64,000 bases of DNA from DAOTZR01 sp034432595. Lineage in GTDB: Bacteria > Chloroflexota > Anaerolineae > B4-G1 > SLSP01. The stretch's first letter is position 1. Each line of letters starts with the position of its first letter. The notes below the pieces were generated by a model, which had not been told where the DNA came from, made no database searches, and worked only from the letters and a program-made list of their open reading frames with translations. Shown here one piece after another: positions 1-7,182 of the stretch. The position numbers and the translations under genes are program-made. The stretch spans positions 1 through 64,000 of the forward strand of contig DAOUBT010000023.1 in assembly GCA_034432595.1 (NCBI GenBank). Direction: 5' to 3'.

Positions 1-103
1 TGGGACCCTGACAGCCCGTGCTGGAGCCAAGCAGAAAAGCCACGAGCATCACGGCGAAAACCATCTTTAAGCCTGAAGACGCCAAAGCCTGTTTCAGAGC
101 CAT
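1..103 (-). CDS. Lipoprotein, N-terminal fragment (cut by window edge)
   Basis: Only the first 34 codons lie in the window; the gene continues past base 1. The start is an ATG at 101-103 preceded by GGAGGT at 108-113. The peptide begins MALKQAL, followed by a hydrophobic stretch of about 15 residues and then LLGSSTGC, which resembles a signal-peptidase-II lipobox with Cys at residue 31. I infer a membrane-anchored lipoprotein, possibly a transporter substrate-binding protein, but the mature part is not visible. It is divergent from the MBL hydrolase gene. Confidence 0.6.
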   Translation of the reverse strand, partial: MALKQALASSGLKMVFAVMLVAFLLGSSTGCQGP

Positions 104-143
104 GAGCACCTCCGTTGACCTGCCTGAGAGTCTCGACATGGCT

Positions 144-171
144 ATTTTACACGAGATGGAGAAGCTCGCAA
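144..171 (-). promoter_or_regulatory. Predicted sigma-70 type promoter for the lipoprotein gene
   Basis: On the minus strand TTGCGA (166-171), a 16-bp spacer and TAAAAT (144-149) lie about 40 bp upstream of the lipoprotein start. The rest of the 104-373 gap shows only this and the divergent promoter. Confidence 0.45.
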
Positions 172-299
172 TCGGGAGGCGCTCAGCCGCGCCGGGGAGG
201 GGGTATTTGCACCATAGCCAGGATGAATCCTGCGCCACGCTTCTTGATTGCCCATTCAGGCCGGGCAGCTATCATCAAGACATGTTATGTCAAATAAGC

Positions 300-328
300 T
301 TGACTTTCCTCATCCCCTATGTTATCCT
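300..328 (+). promoter_or_regulatory. Predicted promoter for the MBL hydrolase gene
   Basis: TTGACT (300-305), a 17-bp spacer and TATCCT (323-328) sit about 45 bp upstream of the ATG at 374. Confidence 0.55.
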
Positions 329-373
329 TGCATCACTATTTATCCATTTAGAGGATTGTAGAAAGAGCAGCAC

Positions 374-1219
374 ATGTACTGGGAACGCATATCCGAAACC
401 ATTTACATGTTTACCAGCGAACGTTATGCGCTGGTAAACTGCGTCGCTATTCAGACTGAAGAGGGTCTGGTGATGGTGGACGCTCCACCCTTTCCCGACG
501 AAGCACGTCAAATTGTCCGCTTTCTGAGTCAGCGCGTCGGGAACCGTTACCGTGCGCTGATCGCTACCCATCATCACATTGACCACGTTTACGGCCTGCA
601 CGCCTTCCCTGCCGATGTGCCGGTCATCGGCCATGAGCGCTGCCGTGCAACCTTACTGGACATTGGCGAAAAGGCGCTGGAAGAGGCGCGACGCAGTGAC
701 CCAGCCTTCGACGAGGTGACCCTGCGCATCCCCGATGTGACGTTCGGCGCGGAGGGTATGCTCTTTACCGCCGGGCAGACGACGCTGCGCTTCATGGAAT
801 TGCCCGGCCACACGGACGACAATATCGGCATTTACCTGGAAGCGGAGCAGCTCTTCATTGCCGGCGACGCCGTGATGGCCATTCCCATCATCGCCCGCGG
901 AGACTGGCAGCAAGCTATCGCCTCCATAAAGAGCATTATCCAGATGAAACCCGAAACCATTGTACAGGGACACGGGGAAGTGATTTTGCGCGGCGAAATC
1001 GAGGAAGTGCTCACGCGCTACATCAACTACATTGAATGCGTCCATAAACACGCCGAAGCCGTGCTCAAAGCGAAGAAGGACCGCAAGGAACTGGCCAAAA
1101 TCTCGCTGGAAGCCTGTGGCCTGGAGCGTGTGCCGCTGGGTCTGGCCAGTCATCGCCTGCATACGGCCAACCTTTTCAGTGTGTACGATCAACTGAAAGC
1201 CGCCCAAGACGCGGCGTAA
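374..1219 (+). CDS. MBL-fold metallo-hydrolase
   Basis: A 281-residue metallo-beta-lactamase superfamily protein. The metal-binding HxHxDH motif is visible as THHHIDH at about residue 68. Further ligand positions appear as ELPGHTDD (~155), AGDAV (~175) and a late QGHGE (~203), as expected for a two-metal hydrolase. There is no signal peptide, so it is probably cytoplasmic. The substrate cannot be read from the sequence; glyoxalase-II-like or quinone-type hydrolases share this fold. It has its own promoter upstream and a strong terminator directly after it, so it is probably monocistronic. Confidence 0.85.
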   Translation: MYWERISETIYMFTSERYALVNCVAIQTEEGLVMVDAPPFPDEARQIVRFLSQRVGNRYRALIATHHHIDHVYGLHAFPADVPVIGHERCRATLLDIGEKALEEARRSDPAFDEVTLRIPDVTFGAEGMLFTAGQTTLRFMELPGHTDDNIGIYLEAEQLFIAGDAVMAIPIIARGDWQQAIASIKSIIQMKPETIVQGHGEVILRGEIEEVLTRYINYIECVHKHAEAVLKAKKDRKELAKISLEACGLERVPLGLASHRLHTANLFSVYDQLKAAQDAA

Positions 1220-1233
1220 AACGGTTCCAACCC

Positions 1234-1264
1234 ACGGGCGCAGAGGACCTGCGCCCGTTTTCTG
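1234..1264 (+). terminator. Intrinsic terminator after MBL hydrolase
   Basis: A perfect 10-bp GC-rich stem (1234-1243 with 1249-1258), a 5-nt loop AGGAC, then TTTTCTGT. It separates the MBL gene from the prenyltransferase gene. Confidence 0.8.
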
Positions 1265-1292
1265 TGTTAACTTTTCGCTATCGGAGGAGAAG

Positions 1293-2312
1293 ATGAAGTT
1301 CAATGTTGCGATGTGGCGCAAAGCGCTCACGGTCATTCCTGATGTCAGCAAGGAAGAATGGGATCAGCTCGACTTTATCTCGCGGTGGCTCATCAGCACG
1401 CGCGCCGCGGTCCTGTTGATGACCTTTCTTTCGGCTGCCCTGGCGGGCCTGTTTGCCTGGCGCGACGGCTATCGCTTTCCCTTCTGGGCCTGGGTGTTGC
1501 TGATGCTGGGCCTGGTGCTGGCCCATGCCAGCAATAACCTGTTTAACGATTACACGGATTACGTGCGCGGCGTTGATCGCGATAACTATTACCGCACGCA
1601 ATATGGTCCGCAGCCGATGGCCAGCGGCCTGATGACACGCCGGCAGCACCTCACGACCTTCGCGGTGACCGGCGCGCTGGCCGTGGCGTGCGGTCTGGCG
1701 CTCCTGGCCTGGCGCCACTGGGACCCTGTCATCTGGCTGTTGTTGGGGCTGGGGGCGTTTTTCGTGCTCTTCTACACCTGGCCTTTGAAGTACCTGGCCC
1801 TGGGCGAGCTGGCGGTGTTCGTGGTATGGGGACCGCTGATGATTGGCGGCGGCTACTATGTGCTCACCGGCACGTGGAGCTGGACCACCGTCTGGGCCAC
1901 CTTACCCTACGTGCTGGGCGTGACCACGGTGCTCTTCGGCAAGCACATTGATAAGCTGAGCATGGATCGGCAAAAGCACATTTACACGCTGCCTGTGCTC
2001 ATCGGTGAGCGCGCAGCACGCTACGCCATGATCGGGATGATGGTACTGGCTTATGGACTGGTGGTTGGATTCGTGATAGCGGGCCTCTTCTCGCCCGTGC
2101 TGCTGGTGGTGGTGCTGGCCCTGCCGACGCTGCGCAGCCTCATGCCCATGCTGCTCAAACCCAAACCGGAGACCTGCCCACCCGGTTTTCCGCAAGGACA
2201 GGGCGGATGGCCGCTGTACTTTGCCCCCATCGCCTTCGTCAACAACCGGGCCTTCGGCTCCTGGTTCCTGCTCGGGTTGGTGGTGGATACGCTCCTCAAG
2301 ATGTTGCGGTAG
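1293..2312 (+). CDS. UbiA-family prenyltransferase (MenA-like)
   Basis: A 339-residue polytopic membrane protein of the UbiA superfamily, which transfers polyprenyl chains to aromatic acceptors with Mg2+. The first Asp-rich motif is seen as NLFNDYTDYVRGVD (~residue 70-83) and the second as DKLSMDRQKH (~residue 218). About eight hydrophobic helices follow the expected pattern. RBS GGAGGAG is 6 nt before the ATG. A role in menaquinone synthesis (DHNA prenylation) is plausible because menG is also in this window, but other UbiA substrates such as heme or chlorophyll precursors cannot be excluded. It is 6 nt upstream of the next gene and probably co-transcribed with it. Confidence 0.75.
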   Translation: MKFNVAMWRKALTVIPDVSKEEWDQLDFISRWLISTRAAVLLMTFLSAALAGLFAWRDGYRFPFWAWVLLMLGLVLAHASNNLFNDYTDYVRGVDRDNYYRTQYGPQPMASGLMTRRQHLTTFAVTGALAVACGLALLAWRHWDPVIWLLLGLGAFFVLFYTWPLKYLALGELAVFVVWGPLMIGGGYYVLTGTWSWTTVWATLPYVLGVTTVLFGKHIDKLSMDRQKHIYTLPVLIGERAARYAMIGMMVLAYGLVVGFVIAGLFSPVLLVVVLALPTLRSLMPMLLKPKPETCPPGFPQGQGGWPLYFAPIAFVNNRAFGSWFLLGLVVDTLLKMLR

Positions 2313-2318
2313 CTTCCC

Positions 2319-2951
2319 ATGGCCGAATGCCGTCGAGGCGAGGTTCCGACCGGGTATGAGCAGGTCCTCTACTGGCATCTCAGGGAGGCGTTAAACGGCT
2401 GGCGCACCTTGCTGCTCAACCTGATTGGCGTCCTCATCTGGATAGCGGTCTTTGTGGCGGAATGGATGTGGGTCAACCTGCTCCGCGGCGGTGACGGGAT
2501 AAGCGCGCCCTTATTGCCGCTGCCGCTGCTGCTGAGCATCCTGGCGATGGTCGTCCTCCACGAAGCCACGCATGGATGGGCGATGCGCCTGTACGGGGCG
2601 CGTCCGCGCTATGGGGTGCTGACGGAATCCGGTGTGCCCATTGCGTTCTACGCCACAGCAGAAGGCTACGCTTTCCGGCGCACGCCTTATTTGCTGATTT
2701 CCCTCGCACCGCTGGTGGGGCTGACCGTCCTCATCACCGCCATCTTGCCCCTGGTCAAGGCGCAAAGCGCGCTGACCTTTCTGGCGGCCATGGCGGCGTG
2801 CAATGTCAGCGGTAGCCTGGGGGATGTGTGGATTGCGGCCATCGTCGCGCGCTATCCCGCGCAGGCGTATGTCATAGACGAGCGCGATGGGATGCGCATC
2901 TTCCTGCCGCAGGCGAAAAGCGCGCCGTCAGAACGCGCGGCTGAGGCTTAA
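2319..2951 (+). CDS. Membrane protein with HExxH motif (DUF3267-like)
   Basis: A 210-residue protein with about four hydrophobic segments. Inside the second pair lies LHEATHGWAMRLYGARPRYG (residues ~73-92): an HExxH zinc-binding motif followed by the G-A-x-P-x-Y pattern of DUF3267 putative zincin-like membrane metalloproteases. A second hydrophobic block with SLAPLVG matches the C-terminal part of that family. No catalytic evidence beyond the motif is visible, and the substrate is unknown. The start lacks a good Shine-Dalgarno sequence; it lies 6 nt after the prenyltransferase stop, so translational coupling is likely. Confidence 0.65.
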   Translation: MAECRRGEVPTGYEQVLYWHLREALNGWRTLLLNLIGVLIWIAVFVAEWMWVNLLRGGDGISAPLLPLPLLLSILAMVVLHEATHGWAMRLYGARPRYGVLTESGVPIAFYATAEGYAFRRTPYLLISLAPLVGLTVLITAILPLVKAQSALTFLAAMAACNVSGSLGDVWIAAIVARYPAQAYVIDERDGMRIFLPQAKSAPSERAAEA

Positions 2952-3000
2952 GCCCGGGCATCCCATACGGCGGCGCAGGTCCATCCCGGTGAAACAACAG

Positions 3001-3037
3001 GCACGGTAGCCCAGAAAAAAGCTTCGGGCTACCGTGC
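3001..3037. repeat. 12-bp perfect inverted repeat (stem-loop)
   Basis: GCACGGTAGCCC at 3001-3012 is repeated inverted at 3026-3037 around an A-rich loop. There is no T-run on the plus side, so it is a weak terminator for the plus-strand operon at best; it may be a REP-like palindrome. Confidence 0.6.
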
Positions 3038-3070
3038 ATCCTTATCCCTAATCCCTATTTGTAACGGCCC

Positions 3071-3175
3071 CTACGAACCACCGGCGGCAATCCATGGGCA
3101 AAATAGTGCCATGTTGATGACCTCAAGGGGCAGGGAGACTTCAATGAGTTTTTTGCGGTAAGTCATGGGATTCAT
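3071..3175 (-). pseudogene. 5' remnant of a DUF1156-type DNA methylase gene
   Basis: The 34-codon reading frame starts at 3175, where ATGA overlaps the vapC stop. Its internal MTYRKKLIEVSLPLEVIN is the highly characteristic beginning of DUF1156 proteins, large N6-adenine DNA methylases often found in defence islands. The similarity ends at about codon 21, after which the frame enters unrelated sequence and stops at 3071. The family normally continues for many hundreds of residues, so this is a truncated gene. Recognition rests on memory of the family N-terminus; a protein search would decide it. Confidence 0.6.
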
Positions 3176-3612
3176 GCTCCAGGGATAGCAAGATTGACGA
3201 TGGACACAGCGCGTGCTGCACGGCGGCACTGGTCCTCGTCCAGGCTGGCCAGCGGAACCCGCAAGCGATGAGCGACGGCAACGTAGGTGGCATCGGCGCC
3301 GCGCAGGCCAAGCTCAGCCGCCAGCCGGACGGCCTCGCCCAACAGCGCAGCATCCATCTCGACCAGCCGCAGGCCGGGGAGACGGTTCAGGCGAGCAGCG
3401 GCCTGGGCAGCCAGGTCAGCGTCGCCGGTGCGACGGGAGATAGCGCCGGCCGTCTCCACCAGGAGCATCGCGGGCGCAAGGAATTCGATTCCCTGAGCCC
3501 GGCAGGTTTCCATCCAGGCGCGCACCGCAGCGTGGAAGGCGTCCTGTGGCACCAGCCGCGCCACCCACAGGCTGGCGTCCACCACGATCAGGCCATCGTC
3601 CGGGGGCATCAT
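3172..3612 (-). CDS. vapC: PIN-domain ribonuclease toxin (VapC-like)
   Basis: A 146-residue PIN-domain protein. Acidic residues expected for Mg2+-dependent RNA cleavage are visible: VVDASLW (Asp ~11), ETAGA (Glu ~53), RGADATY (Asp ~103) and a terminal LDED. In VapBC modules this toxin cleaves tRNA or other RNA and is neutralised by the upstream-encoded antitoxin. Its start overlaps the antitoxin stop (TGATG), indicating translational coupling. Two adjacent ATGs (3612 and 3609) are possible starts; the first is given. Its own stop overlaps the start of the DUF1156 remnant. Confidence 0.8.
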   Translation of the reverse strand: MMPPDDGLIVVDASLWVARLVPQDAFHAAVRAWMETCRAQGIEFLAPAMLLVETAGAISRRTGDADLAAQAAARLNRLPGLRLVEMDAALLGEAVRLAAELGLRGADATYVAVAHRLRVPLASLDEDQCRRAARAVSIVNLAIPGA

Positions 3613-3857
3613 CGGCGGCCCTCGGCCACAGCCTGCGCTGCCGAAACACCCTGCGGCCAGCGCTGGCCGATTTCAGCCGCCAGCCGATCCAGATCGTCCC
3701 AGGCGTGCCGGGTTTCTTCTTGAGAAGGCGCAACAGGAATGATGCGTGCCACCACGCGGCCATGATGCGTGACCAGGATTTCGATCCCCTGCTCGCGCAC
3801 CTGGCGGATCAGCTCGCTCGTCCGCTGTTTGAGTTCACGCACGCCAACGGTCACCAT
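3609..3857 (-). CDS. vapB: Phd/YefM-type antitoxin (VapB-like)
   Basis: An 82-residue protein beginning MVTVGVRELKQRTSELI, the typical N-terminal DNA-binding segment of the Phd/YefM fold, followed by the ILVTHHGRVVARI strand pair and a polar C-terminus that would wrap the toxin. I chose the ATG at 3857 rather than an ATG 15 nt upstream because GGAGGTGT sits right before it. It should bind the VapC protein and repress its own promoter. Confidence 0.8.
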   Translation of the reverse strand: MVTVGVRELKQRTSELIRQVREQGIEILVTHHGRVVARIIPVAPSQEETRHAWDDLDRLAAEIGQRWPQGVSAAQAVAEGRR

Positions 3858-3873
3858 GTCACACCTCCGCAAA

Positions 3874-3904
3874 ATGAGTACACATTTGTAGACTCATTAT
3901 AGCA
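3874..3904 (-). promoter_or_regulatory. vapBC promoter with overlapping palindromic operator
   Basis: On the minus strand an extended -10 element TGCTATAAT covers 3896-3904. Directly downstream, 3874-3897 forms a dyad with arms ATGAGT and ACTCAT (11-bp arms with two mismatches), placed exactly where autoregulation by the antitoxin would block transcription. No good -35 is seen, consistent with an extended -10 promoter. Confidence 0.6.
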
Positions 3905-3978
3905 TAGCTTCAGCCAGGTGCGCCAGTTCACGCCACTCATAGTTCACGCTCACCGCGGCAAAATCGGAAAATTCCCCC

Positions 3979-4016
3979 ACAAAAACACGGCGGGGCTGCA
4001 TGAACAGCCCCGCCGT
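3979..4016 (-). terminator. Intrinsic terminator of the aldehyde oxidoreductase operon
   Basis: On the minus strand a perfect 12-bp stem ACGGCGGGGCTG / CAGCCCCGCCGT (3987-3998, 4005-4016) with a 6-nt loop is followed by GTTTTTG. It lies just downstream of the moaD-like stop. Confidence 0.85.
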
Positions 4017-4032
4017 CGGATTTCAAGGGCGC

Positions 4033-4233
4033 TTAGCCACCGGCAATCATGTGGATGACGCGCACATCGTCCCCATCCTGCACCGGCCAGGTGGCGTAGG
4101 CATCGTGCGGGACGACGGCCCCGTTGATGGCGACGATCAGGTGCGGATAGGTGTAGTTCATCACCTCAAGCAAGCGGGCCACGGTCATGCCCTCTTCCCA
4201 GGGAATTTGATCGCGCTTGTTGACGGTAATCAT
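4033..4233 (-). CDS. MoaD/ThiS-family ubiquitin-like sulfur carrier
   Basis: A 66-residue beta-grasp protein ending in the diagnostic Gly-Gly (HMIAGG), which is adenylated and thiocarboxylated in MoaD and ThiS. It starts 2 nt after the aldehyde oxidoreductase stop and is the last gene before the terminator. Position next to a pterin-dependent enzyme suggests a role in supplying dithiolene sulfur for tungsto- or molybdopterin, as seen in many AOR gene clusters. Thiamine synthesis is less likely because no thi gene is near. Confidence 0.8.
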   Translation of the reverse strand: MITVNKRDQIPWEEGMTVARLLEVMNYTYPHLIVAINGAVVPHDAYATWPVQDGDDVRVIHMIAGG

Positions 4234-4235
4234 GG

Positions 4236-6377
4236 TTACAGGTGCTTCTTGACCACCTCGACGACTTCGGGATAGTCAATCCCCAGCTCGCGCAGCTTTT
4301 CGAGGGTGGGCACGCCGTTGCGCGTCCAGCCGCGGCGCTCGTACACCGCATCCATGAGCATTTCGTAGCGCTCGTAGCGGTATTTGCGATGCGCGGCCAT
4401 CTTCTCCTGCAGCGTCATGGTGCTGGGATCAAGGCCCATCCACTCGCGGAGCTGCTTATCGTAACGCTCCTGCCGTGAGAGATACTCCTCTTCCGTGACC
4501 GGCCCCACAGCGCGATAAGGCGGCATGTCGTGTTCGCGCAGGCCCTTGCCCAGGCGGATGTTGAAGACGCGCTGGAAGTTGTACACGCGCTCCGACATGC
4601 GGATGATGTCCTCTTTGGTGATTTCGCGTCCGGTGACAGCCGAGAAAATATCCACATAGTTCTGCACGTGGTGCGGAATCTTGTGCGGCTCGTCGCTGAG
4701 CGCGTTCTTGGGATCCACCACGTCATTCCAGGGCAGCTTGCAGAAGCCGCACAGGCCAAACCAGGTGCGGAAAAGCGGGAAGTAGTGCAACGCCTCGGCC
4801 TTGTCCTCGAAAGTCGGAATCTGATTGTTCACCTGATCCATAAAGATGAGCCAGGCCTCATCGTGCTGCGGCCCCTTGTTGGTGAGCGCGTAACCACCCT
4901 GCTGGGCCAGGGATTCCTTGGCGATATACATGGAATACTCCATGCCCTTGTTTTCCATGCCGATATCCTGCAGGAACTGCGCATCTGCGCCGTAGTGCTC
5001 AACAAGGTATGCCTTGAGCTTGTGCACACCCATGCCGGCCACTTTGCCAAACGGGGTACCCGCCGCCATGCGATGCAGCAATTCCAGCGCAGCTTCGGCG
5101 TTGCCAAACCGCAGCTCCAGCCCCTCGGTCTTCTCCTTGTCCAGGATGCCGGCTTCGTAGCATTCCATCAGGAAAGCGGTGGTGGCGCCAAAGGAAATCG
5201 TGTCAATGCCGTAGGTATCGCAGTAGAAATTAAGCTCCAGGATGGCATCGCCATCAAAGATGCCGCAGTTGGTGCCAAGGCCGGCTGCCGTCTCGTATTC
5301 CGGCCCATCCACGATAACCTTTTGCCCCTTGTACGGCCCGGTCTTCAGCTCAAAGCCATCCACCGCGTGAGCGCAGGCCACGGTACACCCATACCAGCAT
5401 CCATCGGGCATGTCCTGCGTAAAGCGGCTTTCCCAATAGGCGCCGTTAATGCTATGCGCCTTGGGATGACCGCCATACTTGTGGTTGTGCACCGGCAGCA
5501 GGTCATAGTCGCTCATAATGCCGACCAGGTAGGGGGTGCCGCGGTTGCGCATCCGGTTCTGCACCGGGTCCCATTTAGCCACTTCTTTCTGCATATCCGC
5601 GCCGACGCGCGCGATGCGTTCCGGATCCGCCGGATGATTCGCGTCCCCGCGGAAGGGATGGGTGCGCACGGCCAGGGCCAGGATGCGCTTGTGGCGGAAG
5701 ACGGTGCCCGGACCACCCCGCGCCGCCTGCTTGTAACGGATATCGTTGCGCTTGCGGTCGAAGAGGCTGAAGTTCAGGCAGCCGATGAGCGTGTGCTCGG
5801 AACCCCGTCCAGCCGTGACGGTAGCGATATAATAGCGCTCCTCCGGCTTTTCGGCCAGGGCCTCGGTCAGCCACGCGCCCAACAGGTGCGTATCGGTCGG
5901 CGCATCGGGCATTTCTTCGATGGTCACTTTACCGCTGATGGCATCCACGACGACGACGACATCGCGCTCAGCGATACCCTGCAGCTCAATCGCATCCCAC
6001 CCGGCGAACTTCAAGAGCGGGCCAAAATGGCCGCCCGCGTTGCAGTCAGTCACAATATCGGTGGTGGGGGAAATGGTCGTGACAAGGGACTTTCCAGAAC
6101 CCGGATATTGCGTGATGCCACCGCACGGGCCGCTGGAAATCACGATTTCGTTTTCCGGATCGTGCCAGCGGGTCGTATCCTTGACGGCGTGCCAGAGAAG
6201 CCAGAGGTCAAAGCCTTTACCGCCTGTGAACTTTTCTTTCATCTCATCGGTGACGGGTTTGGCCTTGATTTCCCCCGTCCCCACATTCACATACAGGGTC
6301 TGATTGGTGTAGCCACGTTCAACGCGCGGGACCGTGTACGTGAATTCAGCCAAAACCTTGCGGGTAATCTCTTTCAT
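4236..6377 (-). CDS. aor: Aldehyde:ferredoxin oxidoreductase (tungstopterin enzyme)
   Basis: A 713-residue AOR-family protein that would oxidise aldehydes to acids, or the reverse, with ferredoxin. The N-terminal domain shows DCNAGGHFGPLLKFAGWDAI (~110-130), the pterin-binding fold signature. The [4Fe-4S] ligands are visible as CWYGCTVAC near residue 330, with the fourth expected in FGLCGFC near residue 550. EYETAAGLGTNCG is the usual pterin-contact region. The spacing C-x3-C-x3-C differs from the C-x2-C-x3-C of classical archaeal AOR. At 713 residues it is longer than the ~605 of archaeal AOR. It follows the polyferredoxin subunit by 18 nt with a strong AGGAGG RBS, like the bacterial AorAB arrangement. 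Confidence 0.85.
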   Translation of the reverse strand: MKEITRKVLAEFTYTVPRVERGYTNQTLYVNVGTGEIKAKPVTDEMKEKFTGGKGFDLWLLWHAVKDTTRWHDPENEIVISSGPCGGITQYPGSGKSLVTTISPTTDIVTDCNAGGHFGPLLKFAGWDAIELQGIAERDVVVVVDAISGKVTIEEMPDAPTDTHLLGAWLTEALAEKPEERYYIATVTAGRGSEHTLIGCLNFSLFDRKRNDIRYKQAARGGPGTVFRHKRILALAVRTHPFRGDANHPADPERIARVGADMQKEVAKWDPVQNRMRNRGTPYLVGIMSDYDLLPVHNHKYGGHPKAHSINGAYWESRFTQDMPDGCWYGCTVACAHAVDGFELKTGPYKGQKVIVDGPEYETAAGLGTNCGIFDGDAILELNFYCDTYGIDTISFGATTAFLMECYEAGILDKEKTEGLELRFGNAEAALELLHRMAAGTPFGKVAGMGVHKLKAYLVEHYGADAQFLQDIGMENKGMEYSMYIAKESLAQQGGYALTNKGPQHDEAWLIFMDQVNNQIPTFEDKAEALHYFPLFRTWFGLCGFCKLPWNDVVDPKNALSDEPHKIPHHVQNYVDIFSAVTGREITKEDIIRMSERVYNFQRVFNIRLGKGLREHDMPPYRAVGPVTEEEYLSRQERYDKQLREWMGLDPSTMTLQEKMAAHRKYRYERYEMLMDAVYERRGWTRNGVPTLEKLRELGIDYPEVVEVVKKHL

Positions 6378-6396
6378 AGGTACCTTCCTCCTCAGG

Positions 6397-6822
6397 TTAG
6401 AAACCGACCTTGCCTTCCCAAAGGGCCGTCGAGACAGTGTCTACGTCAATGATTTTGAGCGCTCCAGAGGGACAGGCCTTGACGCACTGCCCGCAGGAAA
6501 TGCACTTGAAGGCTAAGGCCTGCTCCGGCTCGTAGTACATCACGCCGTAGGGGCAGAAACCCACGCACGACATGCAGCCAACGCACAGGTCCTTTTTCAC
6601 CCGTACAATGCCCAGTTTGTCGTAATACAAGGCGTTGGTAGGGCAGACTTTGATGCATTCGCCGCATTGGATACAGAACTCGGCGCGGAACCTGTCGCCC
6701 TGCTCAAAGATACGGATGCTGGAATGCTCGCGATCCGTTACCTTAAACCAGGTCTGCGCACAGACCTTCTCGCACTCGCGCGCTCCGGTACACAGGTCTG
6801 GATTGTAGGTTAAGACTTTCAT
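6397..6822 (-). CDS. 4Fe-4S polyferredoxin subunit of aldehyde oxidoreductase
   Basis: A 141-residue electron-transfer protein. Three full CxxCxxCxxxCP motifs are visible (CIQCGECIKVCP, CVGCMSCVGFCP, CISCGQCVKACP), plus an N-terminal Cys cluster in LCTGARECEKVC that resembles AorA-type subunits and may hold a fourth cluster. I chose the ATG at 6822 because GAGAGGAG precedes it; the upstream extension reads through the promoter. It is the first gene of a three-gene operon (polyferredoxin, catalytic subunit, MoaD-like) and should wire the pterin site to ferredoxin or other carriers. Confidence 0.85.
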   Translation of the reverse strand: MKVLTYNPDLCTGARECEKVCAQTWFKVTDREHSSIRIFEQGDRFRAEFCIQCGECIKVCPTNALYYDKLGIVRVKKDLCVGCMSCVGFCPYGVMYYEPEQALAFKCISCGQCVKACPSGALKIIDVDTVSTALWEGKVGF

Positions 6823-6872
6823 CTTGCTCCTCTCTGGAAACAGAATTGAGGCATGACTACTTCCACCTGAAT

Positions 6873-6916
6873 AGTCTATAAAAAAACAAGGGGGTTCACA
6901 AGTGACGTTTATCACA
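6873..6916 (-). promoter_or_regulatory. AOR-operon promoter with Crp/Fnr-type site at about -41.5
   Basis: On the minus strand TTGTGA (6896-6901), 17 bp, TAGACT (6873-6878). Overlapping the -35, TGTGATAAACGTCACT (6901-6916) matches the Crp half-sites TGTGA-N6-TCAC. Its centre is 41-42 bp from the expected start point near 6866, the class II activator position. Confidence 0.55.
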
Positions 6917-7053
6917 CGCCTCAATGTGGCTTGTATGCGTTCATGCCGCCTCAAACGCCATGCGATGCCGTCTTGAGCGGTGCAGCCTTGCGCAACTCAA
7001 GCCGATAGCCAGAACGTCCCGGCTTACCCATCCCATGCCTGAGCGGCGATTAA

Positions 7054-7175
7054 AGTAGCTGCTCAGCCTGTCTGGGTTACGGTGCAAGAGGAAGCAGGTA
7101 AGGGTGGACGAAAGCCATGCCTTCGCCCACCGCCGGGCCTTGAAATCATCGGATCGGGCTGGCGGTTAAGCCATT
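7054..7175 (-). repeat. Interspersed ~150-bp repeat, copy A
   Basis: Reading on the minus strand it has the order TTAACCGCCAGCC, GATCCGATGATTTCAA, the palindromic core GGTGGGCGAAGGCA..CTTTCGTCCACCC, then TTGCACCGTAACCC and CAGGCTGAGCAGCTAC. The same blocks recur at 41.4, 45.0 and 46.5 kb. Confidence 0.75.
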
Positions 7176-7182
7176 AGCTTCA

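Noticed and set aside
18..437. 139-codon plus-strand frame at the window start
   Set aside because: It crosses the MBL promoter and start, is Ser/Cys-rich without family similarity, and is opposite the lipoprotein start.
4530..6452. 640-codon plus-strand frame opposite the aldehyde oxidoreductase
   Set aside because: It is a mirror frame caused by high GC codon use; no RBS and no recognisable protein family, while the minus strand encodes a clear AOR.
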